64,000 bases of DNA from Vibrio sp. D404a (GCF_030248535.1 NZ_JAHGAJ010000025.1:124001-188000), one strand, 5' to 3'; shown: positions 43,246 through 52,031, numbered from the stretch's first letter. Made by a program: numbers and translations. Notes: generated by a model from the sequence alone, not told the origin.

Positions 43246-44478
43246 TTAAGCGAGCGTCTTGCTCGGCATGCTCTTCTCTGCCGTTGTAAGGCTGTCTGCC
43301 GTGATGGGTTTAACCTGAAAGGTCAGCAATACGGCCATTGAAACCAACACTGTACAAATTCCATAAGCTAAGGTATAGCTGCCATACCAATCAACGGAGA
43401 TAGCCGCGAGCATTGGGCCGATAAAGCCGCCAATTCCCCAAGCGGTGTAAAGTACACCATAGTTTGCACCAAAGTTCTTTAAACCATAGAGATCGGCCAT
43501 GATAGAGGGAAAGACAGCCAATAAAGTGCCATAGCCGATACCTGCCAATGCAGCACCAAACATAAGAGTTGGGCTAGACACAAACTGGCTGAAGACGATC
43601 ATGTTGATGCTCTGCAATGCCAAAGCGATCACGAGTGTTTTGAGGCCACCAATTTTGTCACTCAGTAGTCCAGACACCAATCGGCCTGCTGAGTTAAAAA
43701 TAGATAGGGTAACCACCAAATACGCACCCTGCATGATGTTGGCTTGCTGCGCAGCGATAGAAGTGATGTGAGCGATGATCATTAAACCGGCTGTTGCTCC
43801 AAACGCATAGGTCAGCCACAGTAAGTAGAACTGCTTGGTAGCGAGCATTTCACGCCAAGCGTAATCGTTTTGACTAGTCGCTTGGTTCTTTTGAACCGTT
43901 TTTCCTTGCGCTTGATAGTCGGCTGGTGGGTTGGTAATCGAGCAAGCCAACGGGAAGGCAATTGTAATCAAACCCATACCGAGATATCTAAGGCTGAGTT
44001 CCAAGCCATAAATGTCTATTAAATAACTGGTGAGTGGTGCCAAATAGATGGCTGCCAATCCGAAAGCGGTGGCGAGCAGGCCATTGACCATCCCTTTCTG
44101 AGACGAGTGGAACCATTTCATCGCCGTTGGGTTTAGGCAGGCGTATGCGAAACCGATGCCACCGCCAGTGATTACACCAAAGCTTAAGTTAAGATTAATG
44201 GGTGTTAATGAAAGACTGGCCAATACCATGCCAAGGCCAGCCAATAAGGTACCCGTCATCAATACACGCTTAGGGCCGATTTTATCCTGAATACGGCCAG
44301 CGATAAGAAGGGCAATCGAGAGAGTGATGATGGTGATAGTGTAGGGCATGGAGGCCTGAGTGTTGTTCCAGCCTTGTTCAACCAACGCGTTTTTAAACAC
44401 GCTCCATGTGTAGAGCACGCCTATACAGAGGTTGATCCCGCAGCTGGCGAGTAAGATTTTTTTTGCTTTGTTGTTCAT
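43246..44478 (-). CDS. Major facilitator transporter, OFA (oxalate/formate antiporter-like) family
   Basis: A 410-residue inner-membrane protein with twelve hydrophobic helices. The start ILLASCGINLCIGVLYTWSVF, the loop GRIQDKIGPKRVLMTGTLLAGLG and FHSSQKGMVNGLLATAFGL match the OFA family (OxlT, E. coli YhjX), which move small carboxylates such as oxalate, formate, lactate or pyruvate. The start is uncertain: the ATG at 44478 has no good ribosome site and an in-frame TTG lies twelve bases earlier. A terminator stands only 20 bases upstream of the ATG, so the gene may be expressed only on read-through. Confidence 0.85.
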   Translation of the reverse strand: MNNKAKKILLASCGINLCIGVLYTWSVFKNALVEQGWNNTQASMPYTITIITLSIALLIAGRIQDKIGPKRVLMTGTLLAGLGMVLASLSLTPINLNLSFGVITGGGIGFAYACLNPTAMKWFHSSQKGMVNGLLATAFGLAAIYLAPLTSYLIDIYGLELSLRYLGMGLITIAFPLACSITNPPADYQAQGKTVQKNQATSQNDYAWREMLATKQFYLLWLTYAFGATAGLMIIAHITSIAAQQANIMQGAYLVVTLSIFNSAGRLVSGLLSDKIGGLKTLVIALALQSINMIVFSQFVSSPTLMFGAALAGIGYGTLLAVFPSIMADLYGLKNFGANYGVLYTAWGIGGFIGPMLAAISVDWYGSYTLAYGICTVLVSMAVLLTFQVKPITADSLTTAEKSMPSKTLA

Positions 44479-44498
44479 GATAATGGCCAAGAGGGTAT

Positions 44499-44525
44499 AA
44501 AAAAGGCCCAGCGAAACTGAGCCTT
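44499..44525 (-). terminator. Intrinsic terminator between the PfkB kinase gene and the OFA transporter gene
   Basis: On the minus strand AAGGCTCAG and CTGGGCCTT pair over nine bases (one G-U) around TTTCG and run into six T residues. It lies inside the 64-base gap between two co-directional genes, about 20 bases before the next ATG, so it would strongly reduce or condition expression of the transporter and GntR genes. Confidence 0.85.
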
Positions 44526-44542
44526 ATAAATGGAGACAGGGC

Positions 44543-45496
44543 TTAATATTGCTCTAGATATTGGGTGATTTGATTGACGTTAGGCGCGCAATCGCCACCG
44601 ACATGGCTCACCACATAGGAAGCGACGGCATTACCAAGGAGAATGGCATCGGCCAGCTCCCAACCGGATGCTAGACCTGCAAGTACTCCGCCTGCGTGAG
44701 TATCTCCAGCACCAATCGTGTCAACGACGGTGGCTCTAAATGGCGCGACATTGCCATGGCCTTCAGCTGTCGCGAATAGTGCACCATCACTATCAATACG
44801 CAAAATCAGTGGGCAGGCGTAATCGCAGTGCCATTGCTCAACAAAGGCATTAATCTCCTGCATTCCCAAAATCTCTGCCTCTTGACGGTTCAAAGACACA
44901 ATAGGTTTCAGCGCGAGCAATCTCTTAAACAGCGCTGGTGGCACATCGCCAAGGCGTGGCCCAAAGTCAATAAACAGGTCGATGGTGCTTGGTAGCGTTT
45001 CAAGCCATGAGATGAGCTGTTCGCCGCACGCAGAAGAGAGCTGGTATCCAGATAGATAAATAATGGCATCGTCTTCAAGCGACAGTTGATTGAGTGTTTC
45101 AGCACTCCAATTATTCTCGACACCACTTACCGACAAGAAGGTTCTTTCACCATCCGGTTCAACAAGGGCTAGGCACCAACCATTGTCTCCGGTGTAGTCT
45201 TTTAGGCTGCTGTGAATGCCTTTTTCGGCCATCGAGGTTGAAATGATATCCGCCCACTGACCTTGACCAATAGGTAAGGCATTGGTCGACTCGACACCTA
45301 GCTGTTTGAGCGCTATCGCAATGTTCAGTGCGCATCCGCCAACGTGAATGCCTTTTTCGGTGAGCTCCACATCGGTGCCACGCTCAGGAAGTGCAGGTGT
45401 TTCAGTGACGATATCGACTACTGCGGCACCAATTAAGCAAAGCTGGCGTTTGTTGTTTAGAGTCGGAATAAGCGAGATAAGCGCGTTATGAGGCAT
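44543..45496 (-). CDS. PfkB-family carbohydrate kinase (YegV-like)
   Basis: A 317-residue ribokinase-type kinase. The N-terminal sugar site has GGCALNIAIALKQLG; the catalytic segment is GAGDTHAGGVLAG, with the general base Asp. It starts with a predicted strand CLIGAAVVDIV, typical of PfkB sugar kinases. Its start overlaps the ADP-ribosylglycohydrolase gene by eleven bases, so the two are coupled. With a nucleoside-type transporter it suggests phosphorylation of a ribose- or other sugar-like product; the E. coli YegV substrate is unknown to me. Confidence 0.88.
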   Translation of the reverse strand: MPHNALISLIPTLNNKRQLCLIGAAVVDIVTETPALPERGTDVELTEKGIHVGGCALNIAIALKQLGVESTNALPIGQGQWADIISTSMAEKGIHSSLKDYTGDNGWCLALVEPDGERTFLSVSGVENNWSAETLNQLSLEDDAIIYLSGYQLSSACGEQLISWLETLPSTIDLFIDFGPRLGDVPPALFKRLLALKPIVSLNRQEAEILGMQEINAFVEQWHCDYACPLILRIDSDGALFATAEGHGNVAPFRATVVDTIGAGDTHAGGVLAGLASGWELADAILLGNAVASYVVSHVGGDCAPNVNQITQYLEQY

Positions 45497-46508
45497 ACCC
45501 TTTCTCCTTAATTTCTCTTAGTCGCAAGAAGGTTGCAGCGTAGCCCGTAAAGTCGAGCTGGTTTTCATCATCAAGCTGCTTTTTAAGGTCAACATCGATA
45601 GATTGAATGCCGTTCAGTGCACCACAGATTGCTGTTGCCATTGCGCCAATGGTATCGGTATCGCCACCAAGGTTGGCGCATAAAATAGCACAGCGGTTAG
45701 GATCGGTTTGCGCAAGCTCTACCATAGCCATTGCTGCAGGCACTGACTCAATGGTGCTCACGCCAGCGCCAACTAAGTTGTAGACCTTTTCCATGCGCTC
45801 TTCAATACCACTATTTTCAGAAGCGACCATAAGTGCAAGTTCGATACGAGCGCCCATTGAGGCACTGAACGTGGTGACATTTTTAGTTTGAGCAGCATTG
45901 GCAATGGCAGGCAGTTGGTCTTTGATTGATGCCCAGTTGCTACCTTCAATCGCTTTTGATACCGCCCAAGCAATGGCAACTGCGCCAGCAATCGCGACAT
46001 CCGATTTGTGAGTAGGGCTTGAAGCCAGCGCTACTTGGTCAATGAAAGTATCTAAGCTGGTGGTTGGTACTAAGCAGCCCATTGGAGAGACACGCATCGC
46101 GGCGCCATTGGTTACGCCATTGTTTTCTAACTCGTCAATCGACGTGCCTTCTTTAATCGCTCGCATTGCGGCCTTTGAACTTGGACCAAAGATGTTTTTG
46201 TTGAATGCGTCAAATCCTTCTGCCCAGCTCAGAACATTACGGGCAATAATGTCTGGGTTTATCTCACCGTCACATTCAATGATCGCATCGGCAAGAGCTA
46301 ACGCCATTGAGGTGTCATCGGTGAACTGGCACGCATCGAAATAGCAAGCGGCGTTGTTTTCAGCAGGGCCTGGTAAGAAGCGGTCAATCCAACCAAAGTG
46401 CGCTTTTACGCGGCTGCGTGGCCAAAGTTCTGATGGCATCCCCATAGAGTCGCCCAGTGCCTGACCGTAAAATGTGCCTAAAATTCTGTCTTGTTTTGAA
46501 ATGTTCAT
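45486..46508 (-). CDS. ADP-ribosylglycohydrolase-family protein (YegU-like)
   Basis: A 340-residue DraG-type hydrolase with metal-binding motifs at both ends: GDSMGMPSE, FTDDTSMALALAD and GGDTDTIGAMATAICGAL. Known relatives remove ADP-ribose from proteins or cleave ribosyl bonds of small molecules. In the E. coli order yegT-yegU-yegV this gene stands between a nucleoside-type permease and a sugar kinase, which favours hydrolysis of an N-ribosyl-type small molecule over protein de-ADP-ribosylation. That is inference; the substrate is not known. Confidence 0.9.
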   Translation of the reverse strand: MNISKQDRILGTFYGQALGDSMGMPSELWPRSRVKAHFGWIDRFLPGPAENNAACYFDACQFTDDTSMALALADAIIECDGEINPDIIARNVLSWAEGFDAFNKNIFGPSSKAAMRAIKEGTSIDELENNGVTNGAAMRVSPMGCLVPTTSLDTFIDQVALASSPTHKSDVAIAGAVAIAWAVSKAIEGSNWASIKDQLPAIANAAQTKNVTTFSASMGARIELALMVASENSGIEERMEKVYNLVGAGVSTIESVPAAMAMVELAQTDPNRCAILCANLGGDTDTIGAMATAICGALNGIQSIDVDLKKQLDDENQLDFTGYAATFLRLREIKEKGYAS

Positions 46509-46594
46509 CTTACTTCACCAAAAATAGGTTATCTAAAAACTGCTCAACCGTTAGCGATACAAAAGGCTAGGGAAGAGGCTGAGCAGATATAAAA

Positions 46595-47893
46595 TTATGC
46601 TTGAGCTTTTTCTGCTTGCGTTTGCTCTGATGCGGTATTGCCCGGTTGGTTATCGATCTCGATCTCTTTGATCTCGCCGTTAGGTTCACGGAAGAAGTAC
46701 ATAAAGATGACCAAGATGACGGCGATCATGATGGCGCCGAAGCCCCACATACCTGCCCAATCAAACGTGAGTCCATTTTGTGGCTCGTCGTAAGCAAACA
46801 TCTTCTCCATCAACACGCCACCTAAGCGGTAACCCAACAAGCTACCAATGCCTTGGCAACCTAAAGTGATAAGGCCTTGTGCCGCAGTACGCATGTGTGC
46901 CGGTGCTTTTTTGTCAACGTAGATGTAAGCCGTTACGAAGTAGAAGTCGTAGCTCACACCATGCAGTAGGATGCCCGCGAATAGCAGTGAGTATAGGTAC
47001 CAAGTTTCTGCGCTACCGTATACGAAGAAGCCGTAACGAACTGCCGCAGTAAATAGACCAAGAAGTAGTACCTTCTTAATACCAAAGCGTTTAGTAAAGA
47101 ATGGCAGTGCCAGCATGAAGAAGATTTCAGAGAACTGGCCTAAGGTCATCCAACCCGTTGCGTTGCTCATGCCGACTTCTGTGAGATAGCCGTTTGCGAA
47201 GATGTAGTAGAACGCTAGAGGCATGCTGAACATGAAAGAACAAACAAAGAAGGCTAAGAAGTTTTTGTCTTTCAAAAGCACGATAGCGTCTAAGCCAAGC
47301 ATGACTTTAAGGCTGAGTTTGCCAGTGCTCTTTGGTGGTGTGTCAGGCAGTGTAAGTGCGAAGATACCCAGAGCAGCAGACGCTAGCGCCGTTAGAATCA
47401 GTGGAATGTTGCTTGATGAGATATCACCGTAACCTAGCCATCCCGGTAGGAAACCGATCGCAATACCAGATGCGATCCAACCAATGGTGCCCATCACTCG
47501 GATACGTGGGAAGTCACGCTCTACGTCTTCTACATTCGAGAAAGCGATACTGTTGGTTAGCGCTATCGTTGGCATGTAGGTCAGTGAGTACAGCAACAGA
47601 AGTGGGAAGAAGGTAGCGAATTCCGTTTGTTGTGCGGCCAAGTACATCAGCGCAGCACCCGCAATCAACATAACCGAAAGTACTTTTTGCGCAGCGAAAA
47701 AGCGGTCAGTGATTGATCCAACAAGGATCGGTGACAGGATCGCAGCGATAGCGGTACAAGCGTATGACCAAGCGATCTCAGTTGGGGTAAATCCGTTGGT
47801 ATTGAGTATTTGCCATAAGGGAACGAACCATGCTCCCCAGATAAACCATTCAATGAACATCATTGAAGATAGTTTGAAGTTATTCGATTTCAT
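46595..47893 (-). CDS. NupG-like major facilitator transporter (YegT-like)
   Basis: A 432-residue twelve-helix transporter of the nucleoside:H+ symporter family (NupG, XapB, YegT). The start MFIEWFIWGAWFVPLWQIL and the segments FFPLLLLYSLTYMPTIALTNSIAFSN and LHGVSYDFYFVTAYIYVDKKAP are typical of that family. The ATG at 47893 has AAAGGA ahead; an upstream ATG would add 33 residues without a ribosome site. It is the first gene of the yegTUV-like operon and probably brings in the nucleoside-like substrate that the hydrolase and kinase then process. Confidence 0.9.
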   Translation of the reverse strand: MKSNNFKLSSMMFIEWFIWGAWFVPLWQILNTNGFTPTEIAWSYACTAIAAILSPILVGSITDRFFAAQKVLSVMLIAGAALMYLAAQQTEFATFFPLLLLYSLTYMPTIALTNSIAFSNVEDVERDFPRIRVMGTIGWIASGIAIGFLPGWLGYGDISSSNIPLILTALASAALGIFALTLPDTPPKSTGKLSLKVMLGLDAIVLLKDKNFLAFFVCSFMFSMPLAFYYIFANGYLTEVGMSNATGWMTLGQFSEIFFMLALPFFTKRFGIKKVLLLGLFTAAVRYGFFVYGSAETWYLYSLLFAGILLHGVSYDFYFVTAYIYVDKKAPAHMRTAAQGLITLGCQGIGSLLGYRLGGVLMEKMFAYDEPQNGLTFDWAGMWGFGAIMIAVILVIFMYFFREPNGEIKEIEIDNQPGNTASEQTQAEKAQA

Positions 47894-47929
47894 TATTATG
47901 TCCTTTAGTACTGTAGGGTACGAGAAAGA

Positions 47930-47963
47930 TGGTATTTCAAATGATAATACCAATACAATACCA
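47930..47963. promoter_or_regulatory. Possible operator upstream of the YegT-like gene
   Basis: TGGTATT at 47930 and AATACCA at 47946 form an inverted repeat with a nine-base spacer, and a second AATACCA stands at 47957, eleven bases on. Inverted GGTAT/ATACC halves are a common form for GntR/UTRA repressors. A partial copy (AAGTATACC) lies upstream of the GntR gene at about 43151, consistent with autoregulation. Inferred by eye. Confidence 0.45.
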
Positions 47964-48250
47964 TTGAGGTTGTTTTGTGATCTGATTATCAAAGAGTCAG
48001 ACGATCTTTTACCTCTTTTGATCTTAGGTTAAGCGCTCTTGAATGCTCAATTAATGACTAACTGGTTGGTTTTATGGGGAAACTTTGCGTAGCGCTGACA
48101 ATTCATTTCTTTGTCCCCTTAGAGTCACCGCGTTTTGCGTCCATGATATTGATTGGTTCTGTTGGTCTCTTTTTACTTCCCACTTTGCTAGCCATCAGAT
48201 ACCCATATTGCGATTAACCATTGGACGCTGTTTTATGTTTAGGAGGTTGA
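47964..48250. other. Rest of the gene-free stretch before the small barrel gene
   Basis: No supported frame. It includes a GGGGA...TCCCC base-paired region from about 48073 to 48118 that may fold in the leader of the barrel gene, but I cannot match it to a known riboswitch. Confidence 0.35.
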
Positions 48251-48733
48251 ATGAAACATTTCGTGGTCCCGACTGTTATGCTCTCTGTATTCGCGATGGG
48301 CACAGCGTTCGCGGTGAGTGATGAGGTGGAGCATTTTGTGAGTTTGGGTATGCTTGATGGATACACGGCTCTAAATGAATCGGAATTTACGCCAGCGGTT
48401 GGCTACCATGCTCTAATCGACAATAGACATCGCTGGGGTGTAGGTGCAACGCACAGTATGAATTCCAACTATACGACCACCACCGGGTCTTATGATTATG
48501 TCTATAATTTTGATTCGAAATGGGCAATATTTGGCGGCGTATCGACAGGGTATAGCTTCGCTAAGAGTGATGATGGCGTATTGGCTGGTGGTCAATTCGG
48601 TTCGACTTTCGAGCCTGTAGAAAATATGAAAATGGAACTGGGCTATCGTATTCACGATACCTTAGACAACTGGAAAGACAGGGACATGTCCAGAATCGAA
48701 GGTATCTACTTCGGTTTTAGTATGAAAGTGTAG
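48251..48733 (+). CDS. Small secreted or outer-membrane protein, barrel-like
   Basis: A 160-residue protein with a signal peptide (VFAMGTAFA, cleavage near residue 21). The mature part has alternating glycine- and aromatic-rich strands (WGVGATHSMNSNY; WAIFGGVSTGYSF; MKMELGYRIHD; IYFGFSMKV) typical of a small beta barrel, though the last residue is Val, not an aromatic one. The perfect ribosome site AGGAGG lies four bases before the ATG. I do not recognise a family. A hairpin follows the stop. Confidence 0.7.
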   Translation: MKHFVVPTVMLSVFAMGTAFAVSDEVEHFVSLGMLDGYTALNESEFTPAVGYHALIDNRHRWGVGATHSMNSNYTTTTGSYDYVYNFDSKWAIFGGVSTGYSFAKSDDGVLAGGQFGSTFEPVENMKMELGYRIHDTLDNWKDRDMSRIEGIYFGFSMKV

Positions 48734-48737
48734 CGAC

Positions 48738-48761
48738 TGGCGGCGCTTTCCTTAGCCGCCA
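48738..48761 (+). terminator. Hairpin after the small barrel gene
   Basis: TGGCGGC and GCCGCCA pair over seven bases around a ten-base loop just after the stop. There is no clear U run, so the terminator role is moderate. Confidence 0.5.
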
Positions 48762-48809
48762 ACATTGATGAGTCGGGTGTCAGAACGCTATTTTTTATGG
48801 GGGAGGCTA

Positions 48810-50258
48810 TTACTTTATGTCTGGGCTATTGCTCTGTAAAAGTGACTGACACTGCTTGGCGATGAGTTTCGCCAATAGCTCCACACCCTTTCTCCAATCT
48901 TTGGTCTCTTCTAAATTTGCGACACTGAATCTCACGCAGTGTTTGTATCGGTCATGTGTACCAAACACGGTACCCGGCAAGACCCCTAATTTATGTTGGT
49001 TACAATCGAGATAGAGTTGATAGCTATCGAAGGTTTCCGGCAGTGTTAGCCACACAAGAAACGCCCCTTCACTTCGAGACAAGTGATAACGGCCTCTCAG
49101 CTCTGAATATTGGTTGAGCGATTCGGTCAGGGCGTTGTAAAACTGCTTTTGATTGGTTTGGTATAGGCGTTTCATTTTGGCGATGTGGCTACGGTATCGG
49201 CCCGTCGTGAGAAATTGCCCAACCGCCGATTGCATCAAATTCGAGCTGCCCATGTTGTCGCACAGTAAGAACTTTTCTATTTGCTGTTGGTACTGTCCAG
49301 ACAGTAGCCATCCGACACGCAAACGTGAGTCGAGGGTCTTGGATAATGAGTTTACATAGATGACTCGACCTTGGTTATCAAGCTCTTTCAAGCTCGGTAA
49401 AGGAGCATCATAGGCAAGGCTACCAAACACATCATCCTCAATGATCGGCAGTGATCCGGTTGCCTCTAAGAGTGATTTTCTATTCGCCAAAGGCATGCGA
49501 GAACCAGTAGGGTTAGCAAAGTTTGGTGTCATCACTAACGCTTTAACGGGCCACTGATCCAAGGCCTCTTTTAAAGCTTCAATATCAATGCCCGATTGCA
49601 CGCTACCCGGAATTTCAAGCACCTTTAATCCCAATGACTCAAGCAACAGCAGATTACCGAAATAGCAGGGAGACTCTACAACCACTATGTCTCCCGGTTG
49701 AGTGAGGGCTCTTAGGGCTAGGCTGATCGCTTGTTGGGCGCCATGAGTAACCGCGATTTCATTGGCGCTTGCAGGAACGCCGAGATCATGAGAGATTTTA
49801 AGGAGCTGTTTGACGAGTTGGTCGTTACCGGGTGGTAACTGATAGTAACCCGGTAATTGGGTTTGCAGACGGCTATGGCGACCTATCTCAGCATACAGAC
49901 TGCGAACCGCCGCGTTGTTGATGCTGGGGTGTGCCGATCCTGTCAGGAGTTTGAGCTTTTCAGCAGGGCGAGACAGCACCGAGCGTGTCACAGAAAGCAG
50001 GTCAACGCTTTTGGGTTGGCTTCTGTTTTCTTTGGCTCCGGTCTCCGGCTGTTTTACACGATATCCCGACTTAGGGACTGAATAGATTAGCCCAGTCGCT
50101 TCTAACTCTTGATAGGCGCGTATCACGGTATTTTTGCTCATACTTAATTGAATACTGAGTTGTCGAATGGAGGGCAGGCGATCATCAACGTGCAAAATTC
50201 CGTGCTCGATCTGACTCTTGATATGTTGCTCTACCGCTAGGTATTTATTTACGCCCAC
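48810..50258 (-). CDS. MocR-type GntR regulator with aminotransferase-like domain
   Basis: A 482-residue regulator: an N-terminal winged helix (GILHVDDRLPSIRQLSIQLSMSKNTVIRAYQELEATGLIYSVPKSGY) joined to a fold-type I aminotransferase domain. The PLP lysine is in VNSLSKTLDSRLRVGW and the partner segments TPNFANPTGSRMP and EDDVFGSLAYD are kept, so PLP binding is expected. MocR proteins bind direct repeats and often control amino-acid or vitamin B6 genes. It starts with GTG after GGTAGG and is divergent from an EamA exporter, its likely target. Confidence 0.9.
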   Translation of the reverse strand: MGVNKYLAVEQHIKSQIEHGILHVDDRLPSIRQLSIQLSMSKNTVIRAYQELEATGLIYSVPKSGYRVKQPETGAKENRSQPKSVDLLSVTRSVLSRPAEKLKLLTGSAHPSINNAAVRSLYAEIGRHSRLQTQLPGYYQLPPGNDQLVKQLLKISHDLGVPASANEIAVTHGAQQAISLALRALTQPGDIVVVESPCYFGNLLLLESLGLKVLEIPGSVQSGIDIEALKEALDQWPVKALVMTPNFANPTGSRMPLANRKSLLEATGSLPIIEDDVFGSLAYDAPLPSLKELDNQGRVIYVNSLSKTLDSRLRVGWLLSGQYQQQIEKFLLCDNMGSSNLMQSAVGQFLTTGRYRSHIAKMKRLYQTNQKQFYNALTESLNQYSELRGRYHLSRSEGAFLVWLTLPETFDSYQLYLDCNQHKLGVLPGTVFGTHDRYKHCVRFSVANLEETKDWRKGVELLAKLIAKQCQSLLQSNSPDIK

Positions 50259-50292
50259 TGCCTACCCCTCATCAATCGCTCATCTCGATCTA

Positions 50293-50347
50293 AATCTGTA
50301 ACCATTCAAAACAATCTAACTGTATCTTTTAACTTAATCTGTACCCA
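50293..50347. promoter_or_regulatory. AATCTGTA repeats in the MocR / EamA divergent promoter
   Basis: AATCTGTAACC (50293), AATCTAACTGTA (50313) and AATCTGTACCC (50336) are related repeats in the same orientation, 20 and 23 bases apart, in the 132-base gap. MocR regulators are known to bind spaced direct repeats, so this is a candidate operator. Confidence 0.45.
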
Positions 50348-50390
50348 ATTAAGGTAACAGCATTGTTGAATAGTTGACCAGGGATTTGTC

Positions 50391-51299
50391 ATGTTGATTA
50401 AATTTATTCCCTTTGTATTTGTGATTTTGTGGTCTTCGGGTTTTGTTGGAGCGAGGTTCGGTTTGCAATACGCGGAGTCTGCAACCTTACTATCGTTGCG
50501 CATGGTGGCCAATGTAGTCTTGTTTATACTGCTTATTGCGTTTTTAAAACGAAGAGTACCCAAAGGTGCTGCGTTTTTTCATAGCTGTGTGGTTGGCATT
50601 TTGATTCACGGCTTTTATCTCGGTGGGACGTACCTTGCGATTGATATGGGTATGCCTGCTGGGTTGAGTGCGTTATTGGTTGGATTACAACCGATTCTAA
50701 CTGCTGTGATGATAGTGACCTTTACTGTGGAGCGATTTAACTGGTCTCAATGGCTTGGCTTAGTACTTGGGTTTAGCGGAATCAGCTTAGTCTTAATGGG
50801 TAATATAGAGTGGCAGTCTGATGCACATAAAACCGAAGCGGTGCTGCTGTGTTTTCTCGCTCTGATCGGTATTACGTTTGGAACCCTGTATCAGAAGCGT
50901 TTCTGTAAAGGCGTCGATATGGTGGGCAGTGCGATGGTTCAGTACTTCGCAGCGGCACTGTTGTTCCTTCCATACGCAATGAGCTTTGAGACGATGCAGG
51001 TCGATTGGACGTTAGAGTTCTCGTTAACCATGGTATGGCTGGTCGTCGTGTTGTCGTGTGTCGCGATCTTATTGCTGCTCTATATGGTGGAACATGGCGC
51101 AGCATCGAGCGTGGCGTCTGTCTTTTATCTTGTACCGCCAACGACTGCCATTCAGGCTTGGCTAATGTTTGGTGAGTCGTTTGATGTTTATGGTGCGTTG
51201 GGTTTTGCGCTGGCCGCGGTTGCTGTCTATTTAGTGATGAAGAAGCCTAAGTTGTCACAGGGTGTTAAGTGGAAGGCCCAAGTGAGATCCGAAGGGTGA
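50391..51299 (+). CDS. EamA/DMT-superfamily exporter
   Basis: A 302-residue inner-membrane protein with ten hydrophobic helices in two repeated halves (FVILWSSGFVGARFGLQYAES at the start; YLVPPTTAIQAWLMFGESFDVYGALGFALA at the end), the EamA layout. Relatives export amino acids or their derivatives such as cysteine pathway metabolites. The divergent MocR-type regulator, which senses PLP or an amino-acid adduct, fits that role. The exact substrate is not known. Confidence 0.87.
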   Translation: MLIKFIPFVFVILWSSGFVGARFGLQYAESATLLSLRMVANVVLFILLIAFLKRRVPKGAAFFHSCVVGILIHGFYLGGTYLAIDMGMPAGLSALLVGLQPILTAVMIVTFTVERFNWSQWLGLVLGFSGISLVLMGNIEWQSDAHKTEAVLLCFLALIGITFGTLYQKRFCKGVDMVGSAMVQYFAAALLFLPYAMSFETMQVDWTLEFSLTMVWLVVVLSCVAILLLLYMVEHGAASSVASVFYLVPPTTAIQAWLMFGESFDVYGALGFALAAVAVYLVMKKPKLSQGVKWKAQVRSEG

Positions 51300-51332
51300 C
51301 ACCATCGATTGATATTTCTTAATTCCAATAAA

Positions 51333-51355
51333 AAAGAGCCTATTTCGGGCTCTTT
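51333..51355. terminator. Bidirectional intrinsic terminator
   Basis: AAAGAGCC and GGCTCTTT pair over eight bases with a seven-base loop between converging genes. On the minus strand a run of five to six T residues follows. Confidence 0.85.
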
Positions 51356-51377
51356 CATCTTTTAAGCGACCTTGCGA

Positions 51378-51806
51378 TTACGCTTTGTTCATCAAGCACG
51401 CATAAGCGGTTGTGAATGGTGCTTCTTGGTACTGTTTTAGACCAGTCTCTTTGAACTTCATCATCAGTGGATTGTGTTTTAGGCTCTCTTTGATTGCCGC
51501 AGGTGTCACCACTTCAACATCAAGACCATCAATCAATTGGATCGCAGCTTCCAGTTTGAAGCCGTGGCCGCCGCCTGCGAATTTACCCTTGGTTTGACGC
51601 TGGCGAATCACTACTTTCTCGACTTGGTAGTCTTCCATTAGCTTAGCGAAAGAGAATTGGAAGTCCTTCATGTTTTGCGTGTCATTTGCGTCGCGGATTG
51701 CGACCTTAGAAACGCGGCAGTCAGGGATGTTGAATACGCCATCTGAAAGAGAAAGTAGACAAATGATCGCATCATTACCCTTGATTTCAACGCCACAAAT
51801 TTTCAT
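51378..51806 (-). CDS. DUF3010-family protein
   Basis: A 142-residue soluble protein starting MKICGVEIKGNDAIICLLS. It resembles a gammaproteobacterial family that I recall as DUF3010, of unknown function. The fold hint (MKICGVEIKGNDAIICLL, then KVVIRQRQTKGKFAGGGHGFKLEAAIQLI) resembles RNase H-like folds, where the first strand holds an acidic residue, but I cannot show a catalytic site. It is a single gene after a strong terminator. Confidence 0.75.
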   Translation of the reverse strand: MKICGVEIKGNDAIICLLSLSDGVFNIPDCRVSKVAIRDANDTQNMKDFQFSFAKLMEDYQVEKVVIRQRQTKGKFAGGGHGFKLEAAIQLIDGLDVEVVTPAAIKESLKHNPLMMKFKETGLKQYQEAPFTTAYACLMNKA

Positions 51807-51996
51807 GTTTTTACCTATCGATTTAACAGCCGTACATTATGGTTCTATTTGCTCGCTATCGCCAGTCTATCGAGCAAAATCTATAAGATAAAATGGTTCT
51901 CAATTTTCTAGGTTGCTTAAATTTTCATCGAACAAATTTGCGGTAACGTTTGCTATGAGAGCGACCTCACAAATTCATAGCGTTGATTATTCCGCA

Positions 51997-52031
51997 TACG
52001 ATATATTATATGAATAACATTAAATATCGTA
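51997..52031. promoter_or_regulatory. Inverted repeat before the second chemoreceptor gene
   Basis: TACGATAT and ATATCGTA form an exact eight-base inverted repeat with a 19-base AT-rich spacer, ending 17 bases before the start codon. It could be an operator or an RNA hairpin near the ribosome site; there is no further support. Confidence 0.3.
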
